A stretch of DNA of 64,000 nt from Rhizobium sp. P40RR-XXII (GCF_012641405.1 NZ_JABAII010000018.1:80936-144935), one strand, 5' to 3'. Counted from the first letter of the stretch, positions 41,770 to 51,413 are shown. Made by a program: numbers and translations. Notes: generated from the sequence alone by a model not told the origin.

Positions 41770-42078
41770 CGTCATCCACCATGCCCTGAATTTCCGCCTC
41801 AAGATTTCGAGCGTCGATAAAGGCAGCACCGTTGATCGGCATCGGCTACCGCGATTGTCTTGAGCGGCGGTTTAAGCCCCAACGCAGCCTAAAGACGCGA
41901 AAACCCTTCTTGTCAGTCTCGCGAAGTCTATAACCTGTCCAGTTTTCGCCATAAGCCGCTTCCTTTTGGCATTCAGGGAAATCGCCCGTCGCTGTCGCTG
42001 TTTGGATCAAGTTCCGATCTCCGATGTGGCGGAGGTCGGCTAGCATCAATCAACATTATCTACGACACACCGGCTCGT

Positions 42079-42999
42079 TCACGGCATCTGCGCACCCGTT
42101 GCGGTCGTGAAGACGCGATAAAGCGATTGCGTTGCCGTGATAAATAGCTGGTTACGTCGCGGGCCGCCGAAGGTGAGGTTGGCGACTGTCTGGGGTATTT
42201 TGATCTTGCCGATCAAGGTGCCGTCAGCTGCGAAGCAATGGACGCCGTCGCCGGCACTTGTCCAGATATTGCCTTCGATATCGGCCCGGAAGCCGTCCGG
42301 TATGCCGGTGTCGATGTTGCAGAAGACCCGGCCATCCGTCGCCTTCTTTCCATTGACGACGTCAAAGACGCGAATGTGCCGCGGGGCGCTGATGTCGTGG
42401 CTGGCGGCAGAGTCGGCAACATAGAGCTTCGTCTCATCGGGAGAAAATGCCAGGCCGTTCGGCTGGCGGAAATCGTCGACGACGATCTCCAATTCGCCCG
42501 TTGACGGAGCGAGCCTGTAGACATTGCGCCTCGCCTGTTCAGGCTCCGCCTTGTAACCCTCGTAGTTCGAGAGGATACCGTAGGTCGGATCGGTGAACCA
42601 GATGGACCCATCGGAGCGAACGATCACGTCGTTCGGAGAGTTCAGGCGCTTGCCCTTGTAACTGTCGGCAAGCACCGTGATCGAGCCGTTAATTTCCGTG
42701 CGCGTGACCCGGCGACCGCCATGTTCGCAGGAGATCAACCGCCCCTGCCGGTCGCGCGTGTTGCCATTGGCAAAATTCGACGGCGCGCGGAAGATCGAGA
42801 CGCCGCCGCCCGGCACCCATCGCAGCATGCGCTCATTGGGAATGTCGCTCCATATCAGGCATCCGCTATCGGCGAACCAGACAGGTCCCTCCGCCCAGCG
42901 GCAGTCTGAATAAAGCTCCTCCAGCCCGGCACTTGGAACGACGAGGTTCCGGAAGCGGGTATCGTAGATTTCATAAAGGGAGGAGGAGTCGTTTGACAT
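42079..42999 (-). CDS. SMP-30/gluconolactonase-family sugar lactonase
   Basis: About 306 residues, a six-bladed beta-propeller lactonase. Metal-ligand regions are visible: Glu in WAEGPVWFADSGCLIWSDIP, Asn in LNSPNDVIVRSDGSIWFTDP, Asn in VDDFRQPNGLAFSPDETKLY and Asp in GIPDGFRADIEGNIWTSAGD. It hydrolyses sugar lactones to the free sugar acid. Start at ATG 42999 behind AGGAGGAG; the longer frame overlaps the intergenic sequence. It is the last gene of the ABC-transporter operon, so its substrate is probably a lactone formed from, or carried as, the imported sugar. It could feed the galactonate/altronate enzymes of this window. Confidence 0.85.
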   Translation of the reverse strand: MSNDSSSLYEIYDTRFRNLVVPSAGLEELYSDCRWAEGPVWFADSGCLIWSDIPNERMLRWVPGGGVSIFRAPSNFANGNTRDRQGRLISCEHGGRRVTRTEINGSITVLADSYKGKRLNSPNDVIVRSDGSIWFTDPTYGILSNYEGYKAEPEQARRNVYRLAPSTGELEIVVDDFRQPNGLAFSPDETKLYVADSAASHDISAPRHIRVFDVVNGKKATDGRVFCNIDTGIPDGFRADIEGNIWTSAGDGVHCFAADGTLIGKIKIPQTVANLTFGGPRRNQLFITATQSLYRVFTTATGAQMP

Positions 43000-43033
43000 T
43001 TCGATTGTCCTAAAAACTGCTGGGGAAACAGTG

Positions 43034-43984
43034 TCAGCGTCCGCCGATGGGGCGTCCGCCTGCAACAAGAATGACGGCAATGATGGTCAGGCCGGTCAGA
43101 ATGAGCCTCGGCCCGGCGCCGAACCCATAGGTGTTCAGCATGGAGACGACCAGAAACATGAAAAGGGACGCGCCCCATATGCCCGGCACGTTCGAATCGC
43201 CGCCGGCAACCGCGGTTCCGCCGATAATGACCACGGCAATCGACATCAGCAGATATTCGGAGCCCATATTGAGGGCCGCGCCACCGGAAAAGCTCGCAAG
43301 CAGATAGCCGCAGATTGAGGCGAGCACAGCGCAAAGCACATAGGTAGCAAGCCGCGTTCCGTCGACGGGAATGCCTGCCATCCGCGCCGCGAACATGCTT
43401 TGGCCGATTGCCGATATCCAGCGACCGTAGATCGTTCGCTCCAAAAGCACCCAGGCAAAGACCGAGAGCAGAAGAGCAACAATTGCCACATTCGGGATGC
43501 CGAAGAAGCCGGACGTGGTGAAATCGGCCAGTTGATCCGGCGGCTTGATGCGCAGGCCACGATTGCTCCAGATTGCCGTCGACTGGATGATGAAGCTCAT
43601 CGACAATGTCGCAATGATGGGCGGGATGCGCAAAAGCTTGATTAGGGCATAATTGCCGATACCGATGCCAAGGCCGATGAGGATTGACACCAGCAGGCCG
43701 GGCACGATCATGCCGTCCTCGACATTCATGAGTTTGAGCGCGACCGTGCCGGCAAGCGTCATCGTGGCGGGCACTGAAAGATCAATATTGCCCGGACCGA
43801 GCGTGATGACGAACATCTGCCCGATGCCGACGATCACGGAAAAGGCGGCGAAGGTCAGCGCTGCCTGCGAGAGGCCGATGGAACTCGCGCCACCGGTGAA
43901 GAGCACGGTGATGAGCCAGACAATGATGGTGGCGAAGAAGGACCAGATCCAGGGCTTCCGACCAAGCGCCCGAAAAGCAATCAT
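43034..43984 (-). CDS. CUT2-family sugar ABC transporter permease (second)
   Basis: About 316 residues with 8-10 membrane helices and the RbsC-type signature IGLGIGIGNYALIKLLRIPP, FVITLGPGNIDLSVPATMTL (the G-x-I-D-L-S motif), RMAGIPVDGTRLATYVLCAV and VVIIGGTAVAGGDSNVPGIW. ATG 43984 overlaps the stop of the preceding permease gene (ATGA). The two permeases probably form a heterodimeric channel. Confidence 0.88.
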   Translation of the reverse strand: MIAFRALGRKPWIWSFFATIIVWLITVLFTGGASSIGLSQAALTFAAFSVIVGIGQMFVITLGPGNIDLSVPATMTLAGTVALKLMNVEDGMIVPGLLVSILIGLGIGIGNYALIKLLRIPPIIATLSMSFIIQSTAIWSNRGLRIKPPDQLADFTTSGFFGIPNVAIVALLLSVFAWVLLERTIYGRWISAIGQSMFAARMAGIPVDGTRLATYVLCAVLASICGYLLASFSGGAALNMGSEYLLMSIAVVIIGGTAVAGGDSNVPGIWGASLFMFLVVSMLNTYGFGAGPRLILTGLTIIAVILVAGGRPIGGR

Positions 43985-44925
43985 GATTGTTTCTCCCGCT
44001 TTTCGACACGGTTGAGCAAGAGCCGCAGCGCGAGCACGATGATCAGGATGGCGCCCTGGGCACCGATTTGCCAATCTGGCGAGATCCGCAGAAATGACAG
44101 GAAAGAGCCCGCCAAGGTCAGTGTCAGCGCACCGATTACGGCTCCTACCGGGGAAACGCGGCCGCCGATGAATTCCCCGCCTCCGAGAATGACGCCGGCA
44201 ATCGACAGAAGCGTGTAGCGCAGCGCGATATTTGCATCCGCCGAGGTGGTAAGCCCGACCAGCGCGACGCCTGATAGCACGGCGAAGAGGCCGGCCAGCC
44301 CATAGGCAGCCGCGCGCAAGGTGACGACAGACCAGCCGGCGCGCTCAAGCGAACGTTGATTGCCGCCGACGCCACGGATCAGCACGCCGAACGAGGAGCG
44401 CATGACGATTAGATGCGAAATCAGCGCGATCACGACACTCGCGACGATCGCCATGGGGACGAGCGGCGGCTTCGAGGTCATCAGCCAGCGCGCCCAATCG
44501 GGCGCCGTGCCACCCGGCGCGGGAAGCAGCAGCACCGCAAAGCCGCCCCAGACGAAGCTCATGCCGAGGGTGACGACGATCGACGGCAAGTCCCTGATGT
44601 AGATGATCACGCCTATGACGGCATATACGGTGATCGCGGCAACGAGAATGAGGATGCCCAGGAGCGGTGACGACTGCAGATAGGTCGCGGCCACGCAAGC
44701 CGTGAAGCTGACGAATGTCCCCATCGATAGATCGAGATCGTTGACCGACATGATCATCATCTGCGCGATCGTTGCGAGCGCGATCGGCACGGCGAGATTG
44801 AAAAGGAGATTGAGCCCGATATAGCTCATGGCCCGCGGCTGGAGATAGAAGACCGCAATGAGCAGAACGGCGAGCGACAGCGCCGGGATGAGCAGACGCA
44901 AACTAGCGGACGACGGACGGATCAT
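43981..44925 (-). CDS. CUT2-family sugar ABC transporter permease (first)
   Basis: About 314 residues, RbsC-like: MMIMSVNDLDLSMGTFVSFT (N-D-L-D-L-S motif), IIYIRDLPSIVVTLGMSFVW, VLIRGVGGNQRSLERAGWSV and GVILGGGEFIGGRVSPVGAV. Membrane helices span the whole length. The start ATG 44925 overlaps the ATPase stop, so the longer frame upstream was rejected. Confidence 0.88.
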   Translation of the reverse strand: MIRPSSASLRLLIPALSLAVLLIAVFYLQPRAMSYIGLNLLFNLAVPIALATIAQMMIMSVNDLDLSMGTFVSFTACVAATYLQSSPLLGILILVAAITVYAVIGVIIYIRDLPSIVVTLGMSFVWGGFAVLLLPAPGGTAPDWARWLMTSKPPLVPMAIVASVVIALISHLIVMRSSFGVLIRGVGGNQRSLERAGWSVVTLRAAAYGLAGLFAVLSGVALVGLTTSADANIALRYTLLSIAGVILGGGEFIGGRVSPVGAVIGALTLTLAGSFLSFLRISPDWQIGAQGAILIIVLALRLLLNRVEKREKQS

Positions 44926-46412
44926 GCGCCCTCCCCGGCAAAGGAAGCTGCCAGCACGTTTTCCTCCGTGATTTCCTCTCCCACCAGCTCCGCGACGATA
45001 GCGCCGTCTCGAAAGACATAGGCGCGGTCGCAAAGGCGGATTTCGTCCATTTCGGTGGAGTACCAGATGAAGGTTCGGCCTGCGGCAGCTTCATCGTTCA
45101 GAATGCGATAAACTTCCTGCTTGGTGCCGATATCTACGCCGCGCATGGGATCATCCATCAGCACGATCGGCGAAGTGGTCGCAAGCGCGCGGGCAAACAG
45201 GACCTTTTGCTGATTGCCGCCGGACAATGACAGGATGCCATTCTCCATGGCAGGTGTGCGGATTTCGATGCGCCCTTTCCACTCGGCTCCGAGGCTTCCC
45301 TCTCGTTCCTTGTTGACGAGCGACATCTTCGAGAGATCGCCGAGCGATGCGATGCTCAGGTTCTTCAAGATGCTCCACAGAGGAAAGGTCCCGTTCAGAC
45401 TGCGGTCGCCAGCGACGAAGGTAATATTCTCCCGCCTGCCCGGCAGCCAATTGCTTGACAGGGATCGATGGAGATCGAGCAACATGTCGGTCTGCCCATG
45501 ACCCGCAAGTCCGGCAAGGCCCACCACTTCGCCCTTGCGGACCTCGAAGGTCAGGCCCTTGCCCCGGCGCGATGGCAAAGCGAGGATAGGCGGCGTGACG
45601 GCACGCTCCCCATTCCCGTGCTTGCGGTCCTGTTCCTTGACGACGCTGCCCATGGCCTGAACGAGGCTTCGGACATTAAAATCCTGCGCGGCGCGATCGG
45701 CGACGACCCGACCGTCCTTCATGACGAGAATCCGGCTTGCCGTCGAAAGAATCTCGCCAAGGATATGCGAGATCAGCATCACCGCGCCGCCTGCTTGCAC
45801 GAACGTGCGCACATAGGTCATCAATTGCGCCGCCAATCCGGCATCGAGCGATGAGGTCGGTTCGTCCAGAATGACCAACTTCGGCCTCTCGCCGACGGTG
45901 CAGAAGGTGATCGCAATCTCCACCATTTGCCGTTCGGCGATGGAAAGCTCACCGACGCTGCGCATGACGTCGATCTTGTGGCCGGCAAAAATCTCATCGA
46001 GCTTCGCGCGCGCGATCGTTGCTGCCTGGCGACGCCAGTTCCAACCGGAGAGACCGTGATGAACGACCCGCATGTTCTCGACGACGGTCAGATTGGGGGC
46101 GAGCGAGAGCTCCTGAAAAACACAGCGAATGCCGTGCGCACGCGCGGCATTGATGCCGTGCGCTTTATCGTTGCCGTCGTATACAACCGTTCCTTCATGC
46201 GGGTTCAGACCGCCATTGATGACGTTGACGATCGTCGATTTGCCGGCGCCGTTGTGCCCGACAAGGCCGATGCACTCGCCGGCATGGACGGTCAGGTCGG
46301 CACCATCGAGCGCCCTGACCGCACCGAAATGCACCTTTATGCCGCGCGCCGAGACGACGGCTTGCCGCTCGGTGTCTTCCTTCATCGAACTATTGTCTTT
46401 GACTGCAATCAT
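44922..46412 (-). CDS. CUT2-family sugar ABC transporter ATP-binding protein, tandem domains
   Basis: About 496 residues with two ABC domains. Domain one is complete: Walker A GHNGAGKSTIVNVINGG, signature-like LSIAERQMVEIA, Walker B LVILDEPTSSLD, and switch His in VMLISHIL. Domain two has the usual CUT2 loss of Walker A (GLAGLAGHGQTDMLL), but keeps LSGGNQQKVLFARALA and IVLMDDPMRGVDIGTKQEVY. It energises uptake through the two permeases encoded after it. Start chosen at ATG 46412 (MIAVKDN); ATG 46436 and a start at MKEDTE are possible. The gap to the binding-protein stop is about 80 bases. Confidence 0.88.
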   Translation of the reverse strand: MIAVKDNSSMKEDTERQAVVSARGIKVHFGAVRALDGADLTVHAGECIGLVGHNGAGKSTIVNVINGGLNPHEGTVVYDGNDKAHGINAARAHGIRCVFQELSLAPNLTVVENMRVVHHGLSGWNWRRQAATIARAKLDEIFAGHKIDVMRSVGELSIAERQMVEIAITFCTVGERPKLVILDEPTSSLDAGLAAQLMTYVRTFVQAGGAVMLISHILGEILSTASRILVMKDGRVVADRAAQDFNVRSLVQAMGSVVKEQDRKHGNGERAVTPPILALPSRRGKGLTFEVRKGEVVGLAGLAGHGQTDMLLDLHRSLSSNWLPGRRENITFVAGDRSLNGTFPLWSILKNLSIASLGDLSKMSLVNKEREGSLGAEWKGRIEIRTPAMENGILSLSGGNQQKVLFARALATTSPIVLMDDPMRGVDIGTKQEVYRILNDEAAAGRTFIWYSTEMDEIRLCDRAYVFRDGAIVAELVGEEITEENVLAASFAGEGA

Positions 46413-46492
46413 GGATCGTCCGGCCGGCCGTTGCATCTAACCGGCGCCGCCCTTGTCGGCGGCACCGGCCTTCATTTGCTTGTCGATATCGA

Positions 46493-47509
46493 TTATTTCG
46501 CCGCAGCGATGACCTTCTTGGCGTCATCGAGCGTGTATTCGACATTGGCGACACCGCCCGCCTGCGTCGTGGCCAGGCTGGCTTCGAGATTGTCCTGATC
46601 GATGCGCAGGAATGGCACGACCAGATCCTTCTTCACCTGCTGACCGTCGAGGATCTGCTGAGCCACCCAGAAGGCCAGCGTGGAAACGCCGGGGGCGATG
46701 GAGACGGACATGGTCTCATAGTGATTGGCGTCCTTCTCCTTCTTCCACCAGGCAAGCTCGTCCTGACGGTTGCCCATGACGATCGTCGGCATGGGGCGTT
46801 TGGCGGCTGCAAATGCCTGTGCGGCACCATAGCCGTCGCCGCCCTGCGTCACGACCGCGGCGATGTCGGGAAGGCTCGGCAGGATGCCGGCGACGGCGCG
46901 CTGTGCGACATCCTGCGCCCAGTCGCCATGCACCGAACCGACGATCTTGAACTGCGGATATTTTGCGGCAGCCGCGTGAATACCGGCCGAAATCTCGTCA
47001 TCGACGGAAACGCCGGCAAGCCCGCGGATTTCGAGCACATTGCCACCCTTCGGCATCTTCTTGGCGAGATACTCGACCTGGCTGGCACCCATGCCCTTGA
47101 AGTCGACGGCAATACGCCAGGCGCAGGGTTCGGTGACGATGCCATCGAAGGAAACGACGACGATCTTGGCATCGCAGGCTTCCTTGATGGCACCGTTCAG
47201 CGCGGTCGGCGATGCGGCGTCGATGACGATCGCATCATAGCCCTGCAGGATCATATTCTGGATCTGCGCGGCCTGTTCGGTTGCCTGATTTTCCGCCGTT
47301 GTAAACGGATCGGCGGCAGCAACGACGCCAGCTTTCACGGCTTCGCCCGTGACTTTCTGCCAGCTGGTCAGCATGGCCTGGCGCCAGGAGTTGCCGGCAT
47401 AATTGTTCGACAACGCAATCTTTTTGGATGACGTTTCAGCAAAAGCGGAACCCGGCGCGGCAACGCAGGCGATGACGGCGGATGCCAGAAGCATCTTGGT
47501 AATATTCAT
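46493..47509 (-). CDS. CUT2-family sugar ABC transporter periplasmic binding protein
   Basis: About 338 residues. The signal peptide MNITKMLLASAVIACVAAPG is cleaved near AFA|E. The mature protein is RbsB-like with ALSNNYAGNSWRQAMLTSWQ, QIQNMILQGYDAIVIDAASP, VVSFDGIVTEPCAWRIAVDF and GNVLEIRGLAGVSVDDEISA. ATG 47509 follows GGGAGGAAAAT, an excellent ribosome site, and starts the signal peptide. First gene of a five-gene operon (binding protein, ATPase, two permeases, lactonase). A sensor kinase gene diverges from it, suggesting that the two-component system controls this operon. Ligand unknown. Confidence 0.9.
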   Translation of the reverse strand: MNITKMLLASAVIACVAAPGSAFAETSSKKIALSNNYAGNSWRQAMLTSWQKVTGEAVKAGVVAAADPFTTAENQATEQAAQIQNMILQGYDAIVIDAASPTALNGAIKEACDAKIVVVSFDGIVTEPCAWRIAVDFKGMGASQVEYLAKKMPKGGNVLEIRGLAGVSVDDEISAGIHAAAAKYPQFKIVGSVHGDWAQDVAQRAVAGILPSLPDIAAVVTQGGDGYGAAQAFAAAKRPMPTIVMGNRQDELAWWKKEKDANHYETMSVSIAPGVSTLAFWVAQQILDGQQVKKDLVVPFLRIDQDNLEASLATTQAGGVANVEYTLDDAKKVIAAAK

Positions 47510-47807
47510 ATTTTCCTCCCAATGAGCCCGTACTTCATCTTCCGGGCCAAGATTTTCGAACGCGCTCCTCAACGAACGATCGAAAATATTATTTGCACTG
47601 AAGGTTCCCCTGTCAGTACAAGCAGGATGTCCGAGATTGTTTCGATTGTACAGGCGCTTAAGCTACGGGACCTTGCGGGATCCCGCAGAAAAAATGCGCA
47701 AGCCCGCAGGACGAACGGCTCGGATCGGCGCTTAATGGTGTCGGAAATCCGTATGCTGCGATCGGCCGGAGGAGAAGTGGTCGACGCATTGCCTGGGAGG
47801 GTGTGCC

Positions 47808-49046
47808 TTGCGCAATCTGGCGCCGCAATCGGTCTTCGACCACTATCTCAACATATCGAGGCTCCTTGCTGGCCAGCTCGACTTTCACTCCGTCATCCAG
47901 GCAGTCGCTGCCGAAATCAGTCATGTGATCCCGCACGATCATCTCGACGTCTGTATCATGCTGGTGGACGAACAATTTCACACCGCCTATGAGAGCGGGC
48001 TTGAGACCGATTGGGGACGTCGTTTTCCGGCTCCGGTGAGCAACAGCCCCATCCGCACGCTTCTGTGGGGCGAGAGCGATTATCTGCTAACCCACGATGC
48101 CTGGAGCGATCCGCAGTTCCATTTCCAGGGCGCCTTTTCGCACCCGATCTTCCACCAATCGCTGCATAGCCGTCTGCATGTTCCCCTGAAAGTGCAGGGT
48201 CATGTCATCGGCGCGCTTTCCTGCTCAAGTCACCAGACCGGTTTCTACACCATGCAGCATGTCGAAAGCGCCCAGGTCATTGCCGATCTATTGGCGCCTC
48301 ATTTCTTCGCAATCCGCGCCGCTGACCAGGCTAAACGATCTGCAATCGTGGAAGCCGAGGCACGCGCCCGCGAGGAGGGTCTTCGCCTTGGTGCGCTGAA
48401 ATTGACTGAGGCATTGGAGGCCGAACGTCAACGTATCGGCATGGATCTGCACGACCAGATCCTGGCCGATCTGACCCGCCTCGCGCGGCGGCTGGAGCGG
48501 CTTGCCCGCCAGCCCGATGTCACCGGTGACGCCCTTGAACCGCTGTTTCGCGGTTTGCAGCACAGCATGCACGATCTTCGCCAGATCATCGAGGAAGCGA
48601 AACCCTCGGTCCTTCAGCTCTTCGGCTTTGCCCAGGCGGTGGAAAACCATCTCGAACGATCGATCCAGGAGAGCGCAGCCACCATGACCTGGACCCTGAA
48701 AGACGAGACCGGCGGGGCGATCGATTGTCTTGAACAGTCGGTTTCCATTGCCCTTTTTCGTATCGCTCAGGAGGCCATCAACAACGCCATCCGTCACGCG
48801 CAGGCAGGCAATATTCAGGTTCATCTGAAAGCAGCCGACAGCACGGTGACCATTGACGTGATGGATGATGGCCTTGGGCTTGGAAACGCCCGCAGGCCAT
48901 CGGGTGGCGGCATCGAAAACATGCGAACCCGAGCGCGTCTGATCTCCGCACGTTTCGCGATAAAACCGGCCGGCCCATCCGGAGGGACACTGGTCAGCGT
49001 CACCTTGCCCGCCAAGGCGCAGCCGGTGGGAGGAGCCGCCGCATGA
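47808..49046 (+). CDS. GAF-domain sensor histidine kinase, NarL/DesK type
   Basis: A 412-residue soluble kinase with no membrane helix. A GAF-like sensor spans about 15-170 (VCIMLVDEQFHTAYESGLET, SLHSRLHVPLKVQGHVIGAL), then a coiled-coil linker rich in Ala/Glu/Arg (~175-210). The HisKA_3 dimerisation domain has the phospho-acceptor in ERQRIGMDLHDQILADL (His ~218). The HATPase_c domain has FRIAQEAINNAIRHAQAGNI, VMDDGLGLG and GGIENMRTRARLI. The start is TTG 47808, seven bases after GGGAGG. It overlaps its response-regulator gene by 4 bases and diverges from the ABC operon. The signal is probably cytoplasmic. Confidence 0.87.
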   Translation: MRNLAPQSVFDHYLNISRLLAGQLDFHSVIQAVAAEISHVIPHDHLDVCIMLVDEQFHTAYESGLETDWGRRFPAPVSNSPIRTLLWGESDYLLTHDAWSDPQFHFQGAFSHPIFHQSLHSRLHVPLKVQGHVIGALSCSSHQTGFYTMQHVESAQVIADLLAPHFFAIRAADQAKRSAIVEAEARAREEGLRLGALKLTEALEAERQRIGMDLHDQILADLTRLARRLERLARQPDVTGDALEPLFRGLQHSMHDLRQIIEEAKPSVLQLFGFAQAVENHLERSIQESAATMTWTLKDETGGAIDCLEQSVSIALFRIAQEAINNAIRHAQAGNIQVHLKAADSTVTIDVMDDGLGLGNARRPSGGGIENMRTRARLISARFAIKPAGPSGGTLVSVTLPAKAQPVGGAAA

Positions 49047-49774
49047 AAGTTCTGATCATAGAGGACGATCCGCTTCATCGCTCCTATCTCAACGAAGCAA
49101 TCCGCGCCGCCCTCCCCGAATGCGATGGCGTGCTGGAAGCCGAAAACGGCAATACCGGCGAACGACTGGCGCGAGATTGCAAATCCGCCCATATCGTCAT
49201 GGATCTGCAGATGAGCCAGCGCAATGGCATCGAGGCGGCGCGCACCATATGGAAGGAACGGCCTGAGACGCGTATTCTCTTCTGGTCGAACTATTCGGAC
49301 GAAGCCTACGTTCGCGGCGTCTCGCGCATCGTTCCGGTCGGTGCCGTCTATGGCTATGTTTTGAAATCTGCTTCCGACGACCGGCTGAAGCTGGCGCTGC
49401 GCAGCATCTTCATTGAAAGCCAGTGCGTGATCGACCGCGAAGTGCGCGGGATGCAGCAAAGAAGCCTTGGCAACGTCAACGGCTTCACCGAAGCTGAATA
49501 TGAGATCCTGATCGATATCGCGCTGGGATTGACTGATCGCGCCATCGCCCAAAGACGCAATCTCTCCGTTCGCAGCGTTCAAAACCGATTACAGCAGCTC
49601 TACATCAAGCTTGGAGTCCATCAGCCGCTTGGCAATCAGGACGATGATGGCCGTTTCAACCTCAGGGCTCGTGCGGTGGCTGTGGCGTTTCTCAGAAAGC
49701 TGCTCAATCACAGCGCTCTGGAACGGGCGGAAACCGATCTTACCGCCTGGCTTGCCCGCCAGCCTCACGGTTGA
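49043..49774 (+). CDS. LuxR/NarL-family response regulator
   Basis: A 243-residue regulator. The receiver domain has acidic residues IIEDDPLHRSYL, the phospho-acceptor Asp ~53 in HIVMDLQMSQRNGIEAA, and Lys in YVLKSASDDRLKLALRSI. The C-terminal helix-turn-helix is FTEAEYEILIDIALGLTDRA, IAQRRNLSVRSVQNRLQQLY, of the LuxR type but with a somewhat unusual extension after HQPLGNQDDD. It is translationally coupled to the kinase and probably controls the divergent transporter operon. Confidence 0.85.
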   Translation: MKVLIIEDDPLHRSYLNEAIRAALPECDGVLEAENGNTGERLARDCKSAHIVMDLQMSQRNGIEAARTIWKERPETRILFWSNYSDEAYVRGVSRIVPVGAVYGYVLKSASDDRLKLALRSIFIESQCVIDREVRGMQQRSLGNVNGFTEAEYEILIDIALGLTDRAIAQRRNLSVRSVQNRLQQLYIKLGVHQPLGNQDDDGRFNLRARAVAVAFLRKLLNHSALERAETDLTAWLARQPHG

Positions 49775-49824
49775 CAGAATTTGCCACCGACGTCGATCGC
49801 GCTTGACGTCTTCCACCGAATAAT

Positions 49825-49846
49825 TGTCTATTGCTAGCAATAGACA
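49825..49846. promoter_or_regulatory. Perfect 22-bp palindromic operator upstream of altronate dehydratase
   Basis: TGTCTATTGCT (49825-49835) is followed without a gap by its exact reverse complement AGCAATAGACA. It lies 25 bases before the ATG of the altronate dehydratase gene, where a repressor would block transcription or early elongation. The convergent GntR regulator next door is the likely binder. The core ATTGCTAG is also found at 5688-5695 upstream of the tagaturonate reductase-like gene. Confidence 0.65.
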
Positions 49847-49871
49847 TTAATCCAACCATACGGAATTTCTC

Positions 49872-51401
49872 ATGTCCGCCGTTGCGCCTGTCATCCTGCT
49901 CAATCCCATCGACGATGTCGCGGTTGCCCGCGTGATGATCCGCGCCGGTAGCGCGACCGGCATCGACGGCTTGATCGCTGCCGACCAGATCCCGCGCGGC
50001 CACAAGGTTGCCGTCCGCGACATCCAGCCGGGCCAGGAGATCCGCAAATTCGGCCAGCCGATCGGCGTCGCGACACAATTCATTCCGGCTGGCTGTCATG
50101 TCCATCTGCAGAACCTGGCGGTCATCGAATCCGAACATCCCTATCAGTTCAGCGTCGACATTGAAGAGACGGGCATGCTGCCGCAAGAAGACTGTCGGAC
50201 CTTCATGGGCTTCGATCGCGGAGCGGGCGGCGTCGGCACGCGCAACTTCATCGGCATCATCACCACGGTGAACTGCTCTGCGACCGTGTCGAAATACATC
50301 GCCGAGCATTTCAACCGCACCGAAGGCCTGGATGGCTTCGACAATGTCGATGGGGTGGTGGCGCTTACCCATGGCGGCGGATGCGCCATCAGCACCCAGT
50401 CTGAAGGCTATCGTTATCTAGCCCGGACGCTGCAGGGCTATGCCCGCCATCCGAATTTCGGCGGCATCCTGATGATTGGCCTCGGCTGCGAAACCAATCA
50501 GATCGCGCCCATTCTGGAGCACTACAAGCTCGAGGAGGGAAACCGGCTGCGCACGATGACGATCCAGGATCTCGGCGGCACCCGCAAGACGATCGCAGCC
50601 GCGTCGGAAATGATCAAAGACATGCTACCAGAGGTTAACTCAGCCAAACGCACCGTTCAGCCCCTCTCAGGGATCAAGCTCGCCTTGGAATGCGGCGGCT
50701 CGGATGGCTATTCGGGGATTTCCGCCAACCCGGCGCTTGGCTATGCCTCCGATCTTCTCGTGCGCAATGGCGGCACGTCGGTGCTGGCGGAAACACCGGA
50801 GATCTATGGTGCGGAGCACCTGCTGACACGCAGAGCGGTCACGCCTGCGGTCGCCGAAAAGCTGCTCTCCAGGATCGACTGGTGGCGCGATTATACCCGC
50901 CGCAACGGCGCAGAACTCAATAACAATCCCTCCTACGGTAACAAGCTCGGCGGATTGACGACGATCCTTGAGAAGTCGCTCGGCGCGGTCGCCAAGGGCG
51001 GCTCCATGCCGCTGAAGGCCGTCTACGAGTATTCGGAGATCGTCGACGAACCCGGTTTCGTCTTCATGGATACCCCCGGCTACGATCCCGTTGCCGTCAC
51101 CGGCCAGGTCGCTGGCGGCTGCAACGTCATCTGCTTTACCACCGGCCGGGGATCGGTTTCCGGGTTCAAGCCGGCACCCTGCGTCAAGATCGCCACGAAT
51201 ACTGAAATGTACAACCATATGCGCGAGGATATGGACATCAACTGCGGCGACATCGTCAGCGGGGACGACACGATCGAAGCGGCCGGCGAACGGATCTTCG
51301 AGGAAATCATCGCGGTCGCCTCCGGCAAGAAGACGCTGAGCGAGACCTTCGACTATGGCGACAATGAATTCGTTCCCTGGCAGGTCGGCGCCATTACCTG
51401 A
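49872..51401 (+). CDS. uxaA: Altronate dehydratase (UxaA family, fused SAF and catalytic parts)
   Basis: A 509-residue UxaA/GarD-family dehydratase. The N-terminal SAF domain is at ~1-90 (HKVAVRDIQPGQEIRKFGQP). The catalytic part has GFDRGAGGVGTRNFIGIITT, VDGVVALTHGGGCAISTQSE, LMIGLGCETNQIAP, ALECGGSDGYSGISANPALG (cysteine of the metal site) and TTGRGSVSGFKPAPCVKIAT. It removes water from D-altronate to give 2-keto-3-deoxy-D-gluconate, using Fe2+ or similar metal. D-galactarate and L-galactonate-type substrates occur in the wider family. It pairs logically with the UxaB-like and LgoD-like genes at 5.8-8.1 kb. A perfect palindrome precedes it and a GntR gene follows on the other strand. Confidence 0.85.
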   Translation: MSAVAPVILLNPIDDVAVARVMIRAGSATGIDGLIAADQIPRGHKVAVRDIQPGQEIRKFGQPIGVATQFIPAGCHVHLQNLAVIESEHPYQFSVDIEETGMLPQEDCRTFMGFDRGAGGVGTRNFIGIITTVNCSATVSKYIAEHFNRTEGLDGFDNVDGVVALTHGGGCAISTQSEGYRYLARTLQGYARHPNFGGILMIGLGCETNQIAPILEHYKLEEGNRLRTMTIQDLGGTRKTIAAASEMIKDMLPEVNSAKRTVQPLSGIKLALECGGSDGYSGISANPALGYASDLLVRNGGTSVLAETPEIYGAEHLLTRRAVTPAVAEKLLSRIDWWRDYTRRNGAELNNNPSYGNKLGGLTTILEKSLGAVAKGGSMPLKAVYEYSEIVDEPGFVFMDTPGYDPVAVTGQVAGGCNVICFTTGRGSVSGFKPAPCVKIATNTEMYNHMREDMDINCGDIVSGDDTIEAAGERIFEEIIAVASGKKTLSETFDYGDNEFVPWQVGAIT

Positions 51402-51413
51402 CGCCGTCTCAAT

